Source of the DNA: Jaminaea rosea
Taxonomy: Eukaryota; Basidiomycota; Exobasidiomycetes; Microstromatales
Direction: 5' to 3'
Assembly (NCBI RefSeq): GCF_003144245.1
Contig: NW_020289988.1
Location: 186,001-250,000 of the forward strand
Length of the DNA stretch: 64,000 bases
Both the position numbers and the translations under genes were made by a program. This document shows, one piece after another, positions 10,885-22,827 of this stretch (its first letter is position 1; every line of letters begins with the position of its first letter). The notes beneath the pieces were generated by a model that was not told the DNA's origin, searched no databases, and saw nothing but the letters and a program-made list of their open reading frames with translations.

Positions 10885-13593
10885 CTAGGGCAGGTAGACG
10901 CGACTGAACCCCCTGACCTTTGCCCTACAAGTAGGGCAGTGGTGCATTCCACCAACGCCCCCGTCTCCTCCGCCGCCCTCCCGTGCAGCACCACCTTTGG
11001 CTCCGGGGCGGCTAGCCAGCTCCTCCCTACAGCCATCGCAGAGTGCAAGGCAGCGACAGGGCCAGAAGAGGACTGTACGCTCCTCGTAGCAGCAGACAAC
11101 GCAAAGACGACGGCGCGAGCGCTCCTCTTCGTCTTCGTCCTCGCCACTGGGTGGATGCGGGCGTCGTCGTGCGAGCAGGACGTCCCGAAGCCGTTGAGAC
11201 TCGGGGTCTGCTGACACGGCAGGGGAGATGGCCGAAGAAGATGAGGCGAGCACGGTCGGCGCTGAGGAGCCAGGCCCAAGCAGAGCGCGATATCTCGCTC
11301 TAGTGAGGGGTACTTCTTCCCGTGATGAGACATGGGCGAGGAGTACCTGGGAGAAGGCGTCGCCCTCACCGTCGTGATGAGTTGCCGCCCCGCTCGCCGG
11401 GCCGAAGTCGAGCCGGGCCAGTTGGAGAAGAGAGAGCGACTCGTCAGGGTCTTGGACGTCTTCCGGTGTTGGTGTTGGGCTGAAGACGGAGCGTGATCTT
11501 GAGCGGGACCGCGAGCGTGCGCGAGACTCGTCATCGACCATGCTGGTGACGCTTTCGAGATCGTCCTCGTCCTCGCCCTCGCCGTCTGTCCAGTCTTCAT
11601 CGGACTCGTCCTCATCCTCATCGATGGCTAAGTCAGCGCCGCGTTGGCTGCCGCTGCGTCGCAGATAGTTCCACAGCCGAGCATCAATGCCCAGCTCTTC
11701 GGCGCTTGGCGCCGTGCTCGCGCTTCCACCAGCAAGAAATGTTGGTCCTAACGACGTCGCTGTATCTCTCGAAGAAGAGGCTGCCGCATTCCTCTCTCTC
11801 ATGACCCTCCAGGCCACCTCAGTCGCATCCTCCCCATCCGCCACCCGTACCCCATTGCGCTCAAGCATGGCCTTCAAGGCCTCATCCTTCAGCTTCTTCT
11901 TTCTCTCTTCCTCCTCCCTCTTGCTCTGCAGGCGTACTTCACGCTCACGCTCTCCATTTTGGCCGTGCCATGCTAGTCGAGCCCAGCGAGGCAATTTGCG
12001 TACCCATGCAGGGCAGCGAGGAAGGATCGGCCGGATGAATCGCGTGTACATGGCGCGAGTGATGTGGGCTAGGACGGAGTAGAGGGAGAAGAGGAAGCGC
12101 TTCACTTCTCTCCACTTGGTCGGGGAGAGGAGAAGGGCACTCTCGTACGTGCTGCCACCCTTGTACGCTCCACTACCATCCGCTCCCTTCCCCTCACGCG
12201 GGATGGTCATCCTGATTTCGTTGTGCATCCCCTCTGCACCCGGGCCCTTGATAAGCCCATCGAGCCCGACCCGCACTCGCGCGCCACGCTCTACTCCACT
12301 GCTTGTACGCGTGACATCATCGTCTACCTCGACGTAGGTGCGCTCAGGCACCTCGATGGCCACCATTTCCCGTGACAGGCCGCTCTGGCGCGTCGACTGT
12401 AGGCAGGCGGTTCCCAGCTTGCAGAGAGCGAGGGAGAAGTCGTCGTCTCTACTTGGCAGATTGGAGGATGAGAATACCAGTCGGCCCCAGTCTATTGTGC
12501 CCCACCCGCCGGCTTGTTGTGAGGGAGCCTCCGTGAGGAGTATGGTGAGGGCATGCAGGAAGACGGTCAATCCGATCACGGCCATGAGGCAAAGCTCTGG
12601 CAGCCTGTCGAACCCGACAAAGAAGAGCGTGCTCGACGAGAGGGGACGCGGTACGCCATTTTCTGCGAGGACCCAGTGAAGGATTCCCGTCAAGCCGAAG
12701 AAGGTCGTAATGCTCAGCCGTCTGAGCGGAGGGCGTTGGAAAGTGGCACTGAGTGCGAGAGTGAACACCTCTGCGATTTGCAGGAAGACGAAGAGGAAGT
12801 AGTGGACGTTGAATGTCAAGTGAGGCAGCGATGTATGCGCCTGAATCGTGAGGGCGAATCCGACCAAGTTGAAGGAAGGGCTCGGGTCTGAAACGCCTTC
12901 CAGGGTGCGGACGAGCGTGTCCGTCGCGACGCTTATGCAGGCGGCGAGGTGGGTGAGCCACATGAGCTCTTTGTCGCGATTCTGCTGGACGAGGAAAGCT
13001 CCGTGCTGCGCTGGAGACTGCTGCATGCTGTTGGGAAGAAGATGGAGGAGAGTGCGAGCCAGCCAGCCGCTGTTGGTATCTGAGGATGCGGCTGCTGACC
13101 AGAGCTGAAGGACTCTTGCTCCTTGGCTCACCGTTACGTAGGCCAAGGCGAGGAGAGCAGGAAGGCGGACGAGGAGCCGCTTCCATGAGACGAGCCGTGC
13201 AGGGCGTGAACGCGGTCTGCATACATGCTGTATTCGGTTGGCCAGAATACCAATGACGACGAGGGAGAGGGCATAGCGAGAGTAAAGGAAATGCCACATC
13301 GGCCCTCCTCCAGCTGCAGCTGCCGCGTCGTCGATAGTGGCAGGTTCGAGACCGTTGCCGCCAAGCTGACGCCACTCAGCGTCACTGCCAGTGGTAGGCA
13401 ACGGCCCGTCCGCAGCAGCGCCGCCGACGAAGCCCGCAACGACGTCCTCGCCAGCGAGCGGCGAGGGTGCCGAAGCAGGCGAGTCTCCCTGGTCGAGGCT
13501 ACCACGACCGAAGGAGTCGCCCGAGAAGAGGCGTCCCGGTGAGAGGAGCCAGCCAAAGTCGAGCATGTCCATGGCAATGAGCGTGAATGCCAC
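10885..13593 (-). CDS. Multi-pass membrane RING protein, Asi1/Asi3-like ubiquitin ligase
   Basis: Single exon, 902 residues. Residues about 95-400 contain several hydrophobic spans (near YALSLVVIGILANRI, LLALAYVTVS, FNVHYFLFVFLQIAEVFTLA, LSITTFFGLTGILHW, LCLMAVIGLTVFLHALTILL), so about five membrane segments. The middle is charged and acidic. The C-terminal ~70 residues form a Cys-rich RING: CVVC, then PCRC, CDGC and CPTC, ending RAKVRGFSRVYLP. This all-Cys pattern and the VRGxSRVYxP tail match yeast Asi1/Asi3, inner nuclear membrane ligases that destroy mislocalised membrane proteins and latent Stp1/Stp2. Basidiomycete targets are not known to me. Convergent with the gene ending at 10704, leaving 180 bases between the stops. 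Confidence 0.72.
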   Translation of the reverse strand: MAFTLIAMDMLDFGWLLSPGRLFSGDSFGRGSLDQGDSPASAPSPLAGEDVVAGFVGGAAADGPLPTTGSDAEWRQLGGNGLEPATIDDAAAAAGGGPMWHFLYSRYALSLVVIGILANRIQHVCRPRSRPARLVSWKRLLVRLPALLALAYVTVSQGARVLQLWSAAASSDTNSGWLARTLLHLLPNSMQQSPAQHGAFLVQQNRDKELMWLTHLAACISVATDTLVRTLEGVSDPSPSFNLVGFALTIQAHTSLPHLTFNVHYFLFVFLQIAEVFTLALSATFQRPPLRRLSITTFFGLTGILHWVLAENGVPRPLSSSTLFFVGFDRLPELCLMAVIGLTVFLHALTILLTEAPSQQAGGWGTIDWGRLVFSSSNLPSRDDDFSLALCKLGTACLQSTRQSGLSREMVAIEVPERTYVEVDDDVTRTSSGVERGARVRVGLDGLIKGPGAEGMHNEIRMTIPREGKGADGSGAYKGGSTYESALLLSPTKWREVKRFLFSLYSVLAHITRAMYTRFIRPILPRCPAWVRKLPRWARLAWHGQNGEREREVRLQSKREEEERKKKLKDEALKAMLERNGVRVADGEDATEVAWRVMRERNAAASSSRDTATSLGPTFLAGGSASTAPSAEELGIDARLWNYLRRSGSQRGADLAIDEDEDESDEDWTDGEGEDEDDLESVTSMVDDESRARSRSRSRSRSVFSPTPTPEDVQDPDESLSLLQLARLDFGPASGAATHHDGEGDAFSQVLLAHVSSREEVPLTRARYRALLGPGSSAPTVLASSSSAISPAVSADPESQRLRDVLLARRRPHPPSGEDEDEEERSRRRLCVVCCYEERTVLFWPCRCLALCDGCREELASRPGAKGGAAREGGGGDGGVGGMHHCPTCRAKVRGFSRVYLP

Positions 13594-13849
13594 GGACGAG
13601 GTTGATCAAGAAGGGGGACGAGGTGATGTCTTGTGAGGAGCGGAGAGGAGTTGCTCAGCGCCACGCCCACCGGACCGACACAAGGCGGCAAGCGGCGACT
13701 CCACGCAGGAGACCAGCCGCGCCACGCGAGCGGGGTTTGGTGAAACACACGACACAGCCGCGTCTATAGGGCGAGACCAACACCTGCCGCCTGCGCTTCA
13801 CAAAGTTCAAGACGTCCATTGCAGGGCAGTCACTAGCAGAGAAGCACGT

Positions 13850-16800
13850 TCACACAACAGCAAAGCGAGCCTCAAACGCCTCGGCGCTCCCACCGACGAC
13901 TCCAAAGGTCCGTTGTGTCACCCTACCCAACGCTTCCAGTTGAGCAATGACGTCCTTCATCGCCAAGCAGTACGAGTAGAAGAGCAGAAATTCCGCGCTA
14001 CCACGCACAGCTCGACGCTGTACGACTGGGAGAGCTCGTACTGCGGTCAATAGGTCTTGCCGACTGCGCTCTGCCGGAGGTAAGTATGGAGGGAGTGGCG
14101 TCTTGAGGTCCATGGCTGAGCCAAGAAGGTGGAAGAAGAGCTGGGCGCACGACAGGGGAATGAAGTCAGCTTCGCCATTCCACGATAGTCATATCATGAC
14201 TGCTGTATCGCGGTCACTCACTAGGACGTTGCCCACCATCTCCCTCCTCCACGGGTTCACAGGCAGGAGCCAATCCTTCGTTACGCTCGTGGCCCACTCG
14301 CTTCTCCGAGTAACACAGCGCATGGCGTGAAGCTTGTCAAGAATCTTGGTGCAGCATGCCAGATACTCTTTGTACGACTGGACAGGGAAAGGCCCCTTCA
14401 AGCGTGGCTCGTGTTTCGTCTGAGCCAGAAGGGATTCGAGGGTGAGGAGGCGGAATCGGAGGAAGAGGTCCATCTGCTGAAGGGGATCTTGAGCTGCTGT
14501 GGAGCTAGGAAGGAGCGGCTGCGATTCCAAAGCAGCAATCGTCCCATCACGTGGCTCTCTTGTCGTCTGCTGGCCTTCAGAGATGGTAGTCACGATCCGC
14601 TGATAGAGCCATGCCATCTTGAAGAGCGCATCGGATAGCCCGACGGCCAACTCGCGCCTCGCCTCATTTGGCCAGAGCAAATGATTGAGTGTAGTAGCCC
14701 ATACCACTCCCACTGCTACCGCAACCGTCCTCTGAAAGCCGATGTGCTCTGCTTCTACATCCGTCTTTCTCAGATTGAAAGCGTAGAGGCACGTCAAGTT
14801 GAAGGTGAGCAGCACAAAGCGACCGGAAGAGGCAAGGTGCGGCTTGCCTACGATATAGCGGAAGCAAGGAATGGAGAAGATGGCGCCTAGGATGGGTAAG
14901 ATCAGGGGATCGTCCCGGAAGAGGGCATATACTCCGATGGCGACTAGCGCACCAAAGACTGTGCCGACCAAGCGGTGCAGGCTCATCTGGTTGCTCTGCC
15001 CAACAGTTGGGCTGAGCACAACCATGAAGGACACGAGAGCCCATTGCCCTTGATACTCTTTGAACGTGGGACGCGTGCTATGGATGAATGCGGGGCAAGC
15101 AAGCAAAGCAGCGCCTGCCCCCGCTTTGATCGCGTATTTGACGTCGCGCTGACGGAGGAATTGACCGATCGACCACAGCCAGCGGGAACTGCGCTGAGAA
15201 TACGTGATAGCGCGAGGAGTCTGAGCTGTGTCCTCTGTGTGGCGAGAGTGGATGGGGAAGCCCGTCGAGGTGGGAAGGTCCAGCGAAAAGAGGCTGAGAA
15301 TCTTCTGTCTGAGTGAGCGAGCGCGGGTTTGGCGGCGGCGACGACGGCCACATAGAGGCCACAGTAGCCAGCTATACGTTCCCGCACCGTCCTCCTCCTT
15401 GAATTGTCGCATTGCCTTGACGAGCGTCTGCAACTCCTGCGTGAGTTCTTCGAGACTGAAAAGGAAAAAGAAGACGACAAGGACAGCCTCGTCTTGTGTG
15501 GTTGCTGCGCGTTCTACGCCAGCCGAGTCTCCGTTCTGCGGCGTGCTGCCTTCCTCCGGCTCGATAGTGTTGACTCTCTTCATCGCTACGGTCTGCTCGT
15601 GCTGGAATCGGCGCAGAGCTGTGTTGAGGTCCTGCTCCAGGTCGTCGAAGAGGGAGGAGGACGGCATCAAGCCCTTTGTGTTGCTCTGCACGCTCGTTTC
15701 GAGGACATGAAGTGTGCGAGCACAGCTGAAGACGAGGCTGCGCATGTGCGGTCCAATGGCATCAAGGAAGCGTGTAAAGGTGGTGTTGCTAGCCTGACCT
15801 TCGCTACTAGCGCTGTCCTTGCGCTTGGCCAGGATGTCGTGCTGCAACCCGCAACTACTCCTCAACCCTCCAAAATGCTGCCCAAGTCTCTGTAGACACC
15901 CAACAATCTCCACTAGCACCTCCGTCCTATCCCTTATCCTCCTATCAAACGCCTGCTCATACTTTGCCTCTGACAAGTTGCGCTGTAGCGACGTGAAGGC
16001 TGTGTGGTGCGCGTGAATGGCTGCATTCAAGCGCTGTGAGCCGACGTGGATCTCGGTGACGTCGTCGAGTAGGAAGGTGCGAGTGAGGGTTTTGAGCAGC
16101 GTGGCATAGGCGTCCAGGACGCGCGAGGTGTCGTTGAGTAGGGAAGTAGTAGCGGACCGCGGCCAGATGAGGAAGCAGACCAGATTAGAGACTAGGGTGC
16201 CAGCGAGGACGACGAGGCTGGAGGAGGGGATGGGAGGGATCAGTCTGCGATGGTCAGATGCGATGAGCTCGTTGCCTTCGCCGCACTTACGCTACTTGCC
16301 ACACCTTGTCCGTCTCAAACCGGCCCAAGTGCGTCGAACCCTCTTTGACCATGACGGTGAACGTCGAGACAAAGACGAGGGAGCAAGCCGTGTTGAATGT
16401 CGGCTTGCCGACTTTCACCTTCGCCCAACCAACGAGGGCCATGCCACCGCCGAGGAACAAGACGACTGAGAGGACGTTGCTGAAGTTCGGGTGTCCTAGA
16501 TCGTGCAGCCACTCGGCCACGAGCATGCTGGACAAGCTGAGTGCGATGGAATACGTGAGGGCAATTGCAGCGAAGATGTCGGCCTCGAGCATGCTGCCAA
16601 AGGAGCGTGCAGGCATAAAGTAGACGCTGACCGTCGCGATCATGTGCAGATTAGAAAAAGGTACCGGATTGGCTGGGTCGTGGTTGGGGAGTAGGTGGGC
16701 CATCGTGATAGAGAGGAAGGAGGAGTAGGTAAAGAGGGAGGAAAGAAAGTAGGCCACGACGCACTTTGTGACACCCTTGAAGAGTGGGGACGGAGTTCGC

Positions 16801-17570
16801 CAGGAAGACAGCCAAGGTTGGACCTGCGTACTCTTGGGCTCTTGGGAGTTGTTGATCGGAGCTCCCTTCCTCTCATCTTCGTCATCGTCGTCGCTGTCAC
16901 TGTCGCTGTCGCTGTCGAGGAGGTGTTTGTCGTCGGCATACTCCAGCGGGTCTTTGCCGTAGGGGATCGCGTCCAGATCGTCATTGAGCGTACTTTGCGG
17001 CTCATCAACGACGATCGTACTGCCCATTGCCCTGTCTGGTGCTGGACTGGGCGATCGCAGTCGCGACTCGCTCAAAGTGCTTTGCCCGGCGCCCTCATCA
17101 CCGGCCGCACCATCTCTTTGTCGCCGTCGAGCTCGTCTCTCTCTCTGTGCCTCCCTCTGATCATCTCCCAGCAGGTGCGCCAGGGGCTCCCATCGCTCCA
17201 CGCCACTTAATGGCCTTCTGTCGCCCGGTCGCCCCTGCTGCTGCTGGCGTTGCTGGCTGGAACTGGCCTTCCTCTTTGCTGACCCCAAGAGCGGCTGATC
17301 GTTCATGCCCTCATCATCCACACGTCCCCCGCTGAGCGATTGGTCGTCTGATGCGCGTGCATGACGCTGGAGCTCTTTTCGGTTCCGTTTCCGGGTCTCT
17401 TTGTCGAGCGTAGTGTTGGCTCTGAGCGCTGCGGAGGTGTTGATTGTCGAGCGGAGGCGCGCCCACTGCGAGCCGGCTGAGCTGCTCGTGGGAATTGAGG
17501 AGGGCTCAGCCATGCCAAGGGCGCTCAAATGAGACGTGTTGGGATTAGAGGGATTCGCAATTGGCTCCAT
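13850..17570 (-). CDS. FUSC/aromatic acid exporter-like membrane protein (Bre4-related)
   Basis: Three exons read 17570-16291, 16244-14222 and 14140-13850; introns of 46 nt (GTAAGT...GCAG) and 81 nt (GTGAGT...CCAG). 1197 residues. After a charged Ser-rich N-terminus (about 250 residues, acidic SDSDSDSDDDD run) come two membrane bundles. The first ends with VGWAKVKVGKPTFNTACS; the second, in exon 2, shows YQGQWALVSFMVVLSPTVGQS and GTVFGALVAIGVYALF, typical of FUSC and fungal DUF2421/Bre4-type proteins. These are predicted efflux or vacuolar/ER membrane transporters for organic acids or drugs; the real substrate is unknown. Exon junctions keep the conserved frame throughout. ATG 17570 is the first in frame. 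Confidence 0.8.
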
Positions 17571-17820
17571 GTCGAGTCGTGGGCATGGTGATGAGGATAG
17601 AGTGAGAAGAAGGGATGCAAGGCCGCATTGCTCTCACTTTTCTCGACTTGAATCAGGGGTCCGATCTCGTCTCCATCCGTCCGCCTGCACGGGCCTCCCG
17701 ATCCTTGTGACTTCAGTGAAATTGACTTTATGACCATTTCAAGAGCAGGACAACAAGAGCAGACAATCAAAGGTAGCAAGACACGTCACGAACAGAAAAG
17801 AACCCTGTACAAGTCCACAT

Positions 17821-20594
17821 CTATGCAGCCTCGCCGCCTGTCTTCCCGTAGAACAGCTCATCCGGCGTCTGCAGCGCCCCAAGAGCCCTCCTCTGGTGCT
17901 TTGTGAGGAATGTCAGTCCAACCTGGTAACTAGCGTTGGTCCACCCGAATCCATTGGAGTTCTTGTATTTGAAGTCGATGCCCTGATTGCCGTACTCGGC
18001 AGCCACCATGTGGGAGAGCTTGACCGCGTCGAACTTCTCGGGTACCACGCCGTTGAAGTTGGAAAAGGCCGAGGTCATGAGGTAGAGCCAGCGGTACGCG
18101 AGACGACGGGCCTCTTCGAGGTAGCCATATCGCTCCAGCCCGACCCAGGCGAGCATCTGGTGGGGTGGCCAAGCGAAGGGGTAGTCCCATTGACGATTAG
18201 GGCGGTCCAAGGTGATCTTGCCGCGAGAGTCTTCCGTGCCTGGGATCAGCCCTCCCTGGACCTCGAAACGCTTGAGCGACTGGTGGACCAGCTTGGATGC
18301 CTGCGACTCGGAAGACATTCCAGCCCACATGGCCCAGTAGCAGGTGACGGACTCGTAGACAGATTGTTCTTCCTTGACGGTGTCGTAGTCATAGTACAGG
18401 CCCATGCCCTCGTTCCAGCAGTACTTGTCCACCTGCTGCTTACGGTACGCTGCGCGGGCGAACCACTCGCGGGAGGTCTGTGGGGCCTTCGTGGAGAAGG
18501 AGGGCTTGGCCGGCTGCCCCTGAGGAGCAAGCGAGGGCGGTAGAGGGCCGAGCAGCTCAAATTCGTCTTCGAGCATGAGCTCATCGTCGAAGAGCTCGCG
18601 AATGGCGGTAGCGATGTCGACCTCGTACTTGTAGAGGAGGGCATTGAGGTCCACCGTAGCCATGTTGGCGCAACGCTTCTCGAGACGGTAGGTGGTGTCG
18701 TGGCCAGACTCGCGCACGGCGCGGTCGTGCATGAAGTACTCGTCGAGCTCAGGCTCGAGAACCTCGCCGTAATTGTACTTGCGCGTGAACTCGTTGACGC
18801 TCAAGCCGTGCTTCTCGGCGTACGGGCGCAGAACGTGGGTAAAGTGGCTAGCCTCGGTCTCGGGTGGCACACCGCGCCCCTCAGGGCGGTAGCGGCTGAG
18901 GCCGGTCTTGGGGTCGCGACGAGGCTGGCACGCCCAGACGGTATGGTATTCCTTGATTGCGGCCTGGATAGCGCGCTTCAACCATGCCTTATTCTCGTCT
19001 TCCTTTTCGGGATTGAGGCGAGAGTAGACTTGCAGAGCCATGTCGGTAAGGAAGGGCGGTTGAGAGCGCATGAGGTAGTACGTGCGGTTGCCGTTGAGAA
19101 TCTTGCCGTAGTGCTTGATCTCGAAGATGAAGTGGTCCACGGTGCCCTGCGCCATCTCGACCATGTTGTCCACCACGAGACCAAGGGAGATGAAGTAACT
19201 GCGTGTGCAAGGGTGAAGCCATTAGCCTCGAAACTCATCGGCATGGCAACCAGCGTTGGTTCCTGCGCCGTGCTACTCACGAATCCCAATTGTAGAGCTC
19301 ATTGAAGCGAGCGCCGGGAACGATGAACGGGACGCCCTCGAGCGTCTTCTCGCCATCTTCAGTCGTGACCTCCTTCATGAGGAGAGCAAGTAGACCGGGC
19401 CGCTCATTGAGATCGCGAGTGTAGTCTGCCGTAAGAACCTTGGGCAGGATCTCGACGGTGAGATTGAAGTCCGGGTTCTTGGCTGCCCAGGCTTGGTAAT
19501 ACTCGATCTGCGCCGTCTCCGAGGCAGGGACAAAGATGCGCGGCGACTGGCAGCGGGAGGCGAGGCGAGGGTTAGTACTCATGCACGTATCCTGACGTTG
19601 CTTTGCTCCGCTGGCTCACCTGACTCTTCGAACGATTCTTGGGGTCGTTGAGGATACGTTCCAGCGCCGAGCCGTCGATGCGGCGAGTAAGATTGTGCCA
19701 GAAGGTCTGGCTGATCATGCGCGAGAGTCGGTCGACAGGATTCTCGTTCAATCGCGACTCGTCCAATACAATTCTCTTTCTGCCGTGCTCGCGGGCAAGG
19801 GCCAACTCCTGCAGAAGATTGGACAGCATGTAATGACCGCGCACCTCGACGCCGCGGTAACCATTCGAGGTGGCGGTACCGAGCGACAGTACCTTTGGTC
19901 CGCTGTCAGTTACACTGATCTGGAAATTACCGTCCGTGTCCTCCTGCTCGAGCACAAGCTTCATTGTCTCCTCGACGTCGACGATGAAGCGACGCGGGCT
20001 TTCCTGGATGGCATCGTGGCTGAGTCGTCGCTGTCGAATGATGCGGTCATCGTTCATGAGCTGGGGGCGTCGCTTCTGCTGAGCCATGGAGTATGTACGA
20101 ATGATTCCGCGGTTGCGAGTAGGGATGGAGCGATCGCTAGATGAGCGCAGGATGGCGCCGATCTCTTCGTCCATACGGGCAGCTTCCTCGCCGTAGGCAA
20201 TGTCCGGATTGGCAAGGCTGGAGACCTCTACATGACGCTGGCTGCCGCCGGCTGGACCAAGCTTCGGGCGCAGAGGCAGTCCCGCAGCTTGAAAGGCGTC
20301 GGCGGTAGGCTGCGAAACGCCCGTGCCTGCGCCCGTAGCCGATCCTGCGCGGACGTGAGTGCGCTTCTGGATGTGAGGACCAGGACCGATGCCGGGAGTC
20401 TCGGCGTCCTCGTCCTCAGACCCCTCCTCGATGGTCTCTGACGAGTACGAGGCATGGCCGATGGATTGGCGGCGAATAGACTCGGCCAGGGCGGCCACAT
20501 CTTGGTTCTTGGTGAATGGGTTCGAGCCGCGACGTGACGCCGACGCCGCGGATGAGGATGACGGTGTGCGGCGAGGTGATGTTGGGTCTGCCAT
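17821..20594 (-). CDS. NTH1: Neutral trehalase
   Basis: Cytosolic alpha,alpha-trehalase that splits trehalose to two glucoses during recovery from stress. Three exons: 20594-19620, 19546-19281, 19198-17821; intron 1 carries a consensus TACTAAC branch site. 872 residues. N-terminal PKA-type sites RRGS (Ser24), RRQS (Ser44) and RRLS (Ser192) resemble those that recruit 14-3-3 proteins to yeast Nth1. The calcium loop [12 protein letters not shown] is at 219-230. Trehalase signature 1 reads [14 protein letters not shown] (402-415, Ala404 where Gly is usual); signature 2 is [10 protein letters not shown] (750-759). The catalytic Asp is probably Asp581 in ESGHDTTYR. About 120 residues longer than yeast Nth1, mainly at the N-terminus. 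Start at the [12 protein letters not shown]; a longer in-frame reading upstream looks non-coding. Confidence 0.95.
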
Positions 20595-20971
20595 GATTGC
20601 GCGGGAAGAGGGAGATGTGGATAGACGATGAAGGGTAAGAAGGACCAGTCTCTGCCAGCGAAAGAGGCTGTGATGGTCAAGAGTCAAGCTTGGCGGCTGT
20701 CATTTCCCCGCCTTCGCAATCAAGCTCAGACTCGCCGGCCTGGCGCCCCCTCGCTGGGCGGCGTCAAGTCGCAGCCAATCCTCCGAGCTCAAGCCACGCT
20801 CGGACCACCGCCGCGAGAGCCACGCGAGGCGGCTGTCGCGTGCACGTCAAGGTGGGCCTAGGATACTCGCGACTATGGGCTGATACGAGCTCGTGGGCAC
20901 GCGGGGATGATGATTCTACATGAGAAGATGACTATAAACGATATTTGACTGCTCTATGCGTGCTGGATATT
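20595..20971. promoter_or_regulatory. Promoter region of neutral trehalase
   Basis: 377 bases between the proline dehydrogenase stop and the trehalase start, both on the minus strand. A single AGGGG (minus strand, 20747-20751) resembles a stress-response element, but such a short motif is expected by chance. No gene is supported. Confidence 0.4.
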
Positions 20972-22827
20972 CTAGACGCTTGGTTGGCCATCCCACCAAC
21001 TCGCCACTCGCCTTCTCAACTCCCTGCGAATCCTCTTCTTCTCCTCTGCAGCTCCACCTCCCCCTTCGCCTTCGCCCGACATGATGCTCTTGTTCTCCTG
21101 CGCTCGCCTCACGAGATACGGCATGACCTTGTCAAACGAGCCGTAGGGCAAGTACTTGAGAGTGGTAGGGCTTCCTTCCTCCGCGATGAGGTGGTTGGCC
21201 AGCTTGTCAGTCACGTCGTCTGCCATCCCTGCCAGCTGGGCGAAGGAGACGAGGTTGCACGCAGAGGAGCGGAGAACGAGGGTTGTGTGCGAGGATTCAT
21301 CCGCGCGAGGCTGAGGGTGGGCGAGACCTTGATCGCGGAGGAGATCGAAGATGAGCGAGACGCTGGAGCGATTGTGCGTAGCGAAGATTGCGCCTACTTC
21401 TGCGGCGCCTGTGCCCTGGACTTGAGCTGCCAATGCGTCGACCAGCAGGCGAGAGCAGGTGTCGAAGCATTGGTCTGTCTCGAGCTTTGTGCTCCATGCG
21501 GGGCTTGTGAATCCTCCCACATTCGCGGCCTTGTGCTCGGCAGTCACGTACGCTCCCCTCACGACCTTGACGCCCAGGCTGTAGTTGCGAGCGTGGGCGT
21601 CTGCGAGCATGGCACGCAAGAAGGGCTCCGATCGGCGCAGTGACGTCTGGAGTGTGATGTAGAAGGTCGGAGGGGCCGATGGCGAGTCGATGTGGTTGAA
21701 TTCGCGGGAGAGCTCCAGACTCAAGAGGTCGATGGCCGGCTGCCAAAGCGTGAGGAGAAGAAACGTTAGCCCCGCACAATCGTTCGTTCTCTGCGACGTC
21801 AACGCACCTGAATTGCGGTCCACTCGGCGTCTATGACGACCTTTGTCCTGCCTTCCTTGGCCCGGTGCCCGATCTTCCTCATGGCCTCGAGAAGCTCGTA
21901 CATCGCAAATGCGTCGTGGGAGCTGACGTTGAGCGTCTTCTCTGAGAGAGCGCCATCGAGGGCTGTGACGGCATTGTGACTCTGATCCGTGAAGAGGCGG
22001 TTGGCTACGATGGCGTCTGACACTCGACGCAGAGCAGCGGGGTCTTTGAGCAGGCCTGAAACCTTGAGCGCTACGGCAGGTGAGTGCGTGCCAGCCTGGC
22101 TGAGCGAGGTCGCAAAGTCGACGCTACGGTAAACCTCCTCAACCAAGTCGGTGTGCAGGTGCGCCGCTCCCGCCTCCGGAGCGCCACTGTGGCCCCCCTC
22201 ACTGGGCTCGGCCTCTACGGAATATACAATGAGCGCGCCTACACGACGCGATGCCAGACGATCCAGCGTGCCGCGCAGCTCCTCAAGGGTCTCGCCCCCG
22301 CAGAATTGCTGAAAGAATGTGGCGCGGATGACTGCGGTTGCTAGCCACTTGACGCCGGGGATGCTGGTCGTCCAGGCCCACTGAAGGAGAGCGGGCGAGG
22401 CGTCCACGAGCGTGGGAAAGGAGCAGAGGGAGTAGACGAGATAAGAGCGCAAGAGTTCTTCGGTGGAGAGGAGGGTGAGCGTAGGTGGTTCCTTCGGAGG
22501 CAGAGAGACTGCAGAGTCTTTCTTCGATAGCATCCACGCTGCTGCGCCGAGTGGTACGGCCGCCAGCCCAGCGAAGAGCCAGCGTTGGCGACGGCCGCGA
22601 GGTGGAGGATGGCCAAGGCGATTGATTACGCTACTGGCATCGGTGCCGGTAGCGTGAGATGCTGCGGCTGATCTACTGGAGGATGACGAAGATGCGCTCC
22701 TTATCGGCGCCACTGAGCATGGTGAGTGCCAGAGTGACGGCGGTCGCGTGACCGACGGCGAGCAGGCTATCGGCCTCCCGCTGACCCTCACGACACCGCC
22801 GAATGGCCGTACGAGGAGGGATTGCAT
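20972..22827 (-). CDS. PUT1: Proline dehydrogenase (mitochondrial)
   Basis: FAD enzyme of the inner mitochondrial membrane that oxidises proline to pyrroline-5-carboxylate, the first step of proline use as nitrogen source. Exons 22827-21808 and 21739-20972; 68-nt intron with GTGCGT donor. 595 residues. The N-terminus (MQSLLVRPFGGVVRVSGRP) is Arg/Ser-rich like a presequence, followed by a hydrophobic span (WLFAGLAAVPLGAAAWML). Family blocks include LLRSYLVYSLCSFPTLVD, RATFFQQFCGGET, VVIDAEWTAIQ meeting PAIDLLSLELSREFN across the junction, and GVKVVRGAYV. A short linker (EAEPSEGGHSGAPEAG) sits inside the barrel region. Tandem with the trehalase gene and divergent from the elongase gene. Confidence 0.93.

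Noticed and set aside
12449-13375. 308-codon minus-strand ORF overlapping the Asi-like gene
   Set aside because: Same strand, other frame, Arg/Ser/Pro-rich composition typical of a shadow frame; the membrane-RING frame is clearly the real one.
17896-18543. 215-codon ORF antisense to the trehalase catalytic domain
   Set aside because: Shadow of a conserved enzyme on the other strand; GC-rich third positions create long antisense frames. No recognisable domain.
20747-20751. AGGGG stress-response element upstream of trehalase
   Set aside because: A single five-base match in GC-rich DNA is expected by chance; noted only in the promoter entry.
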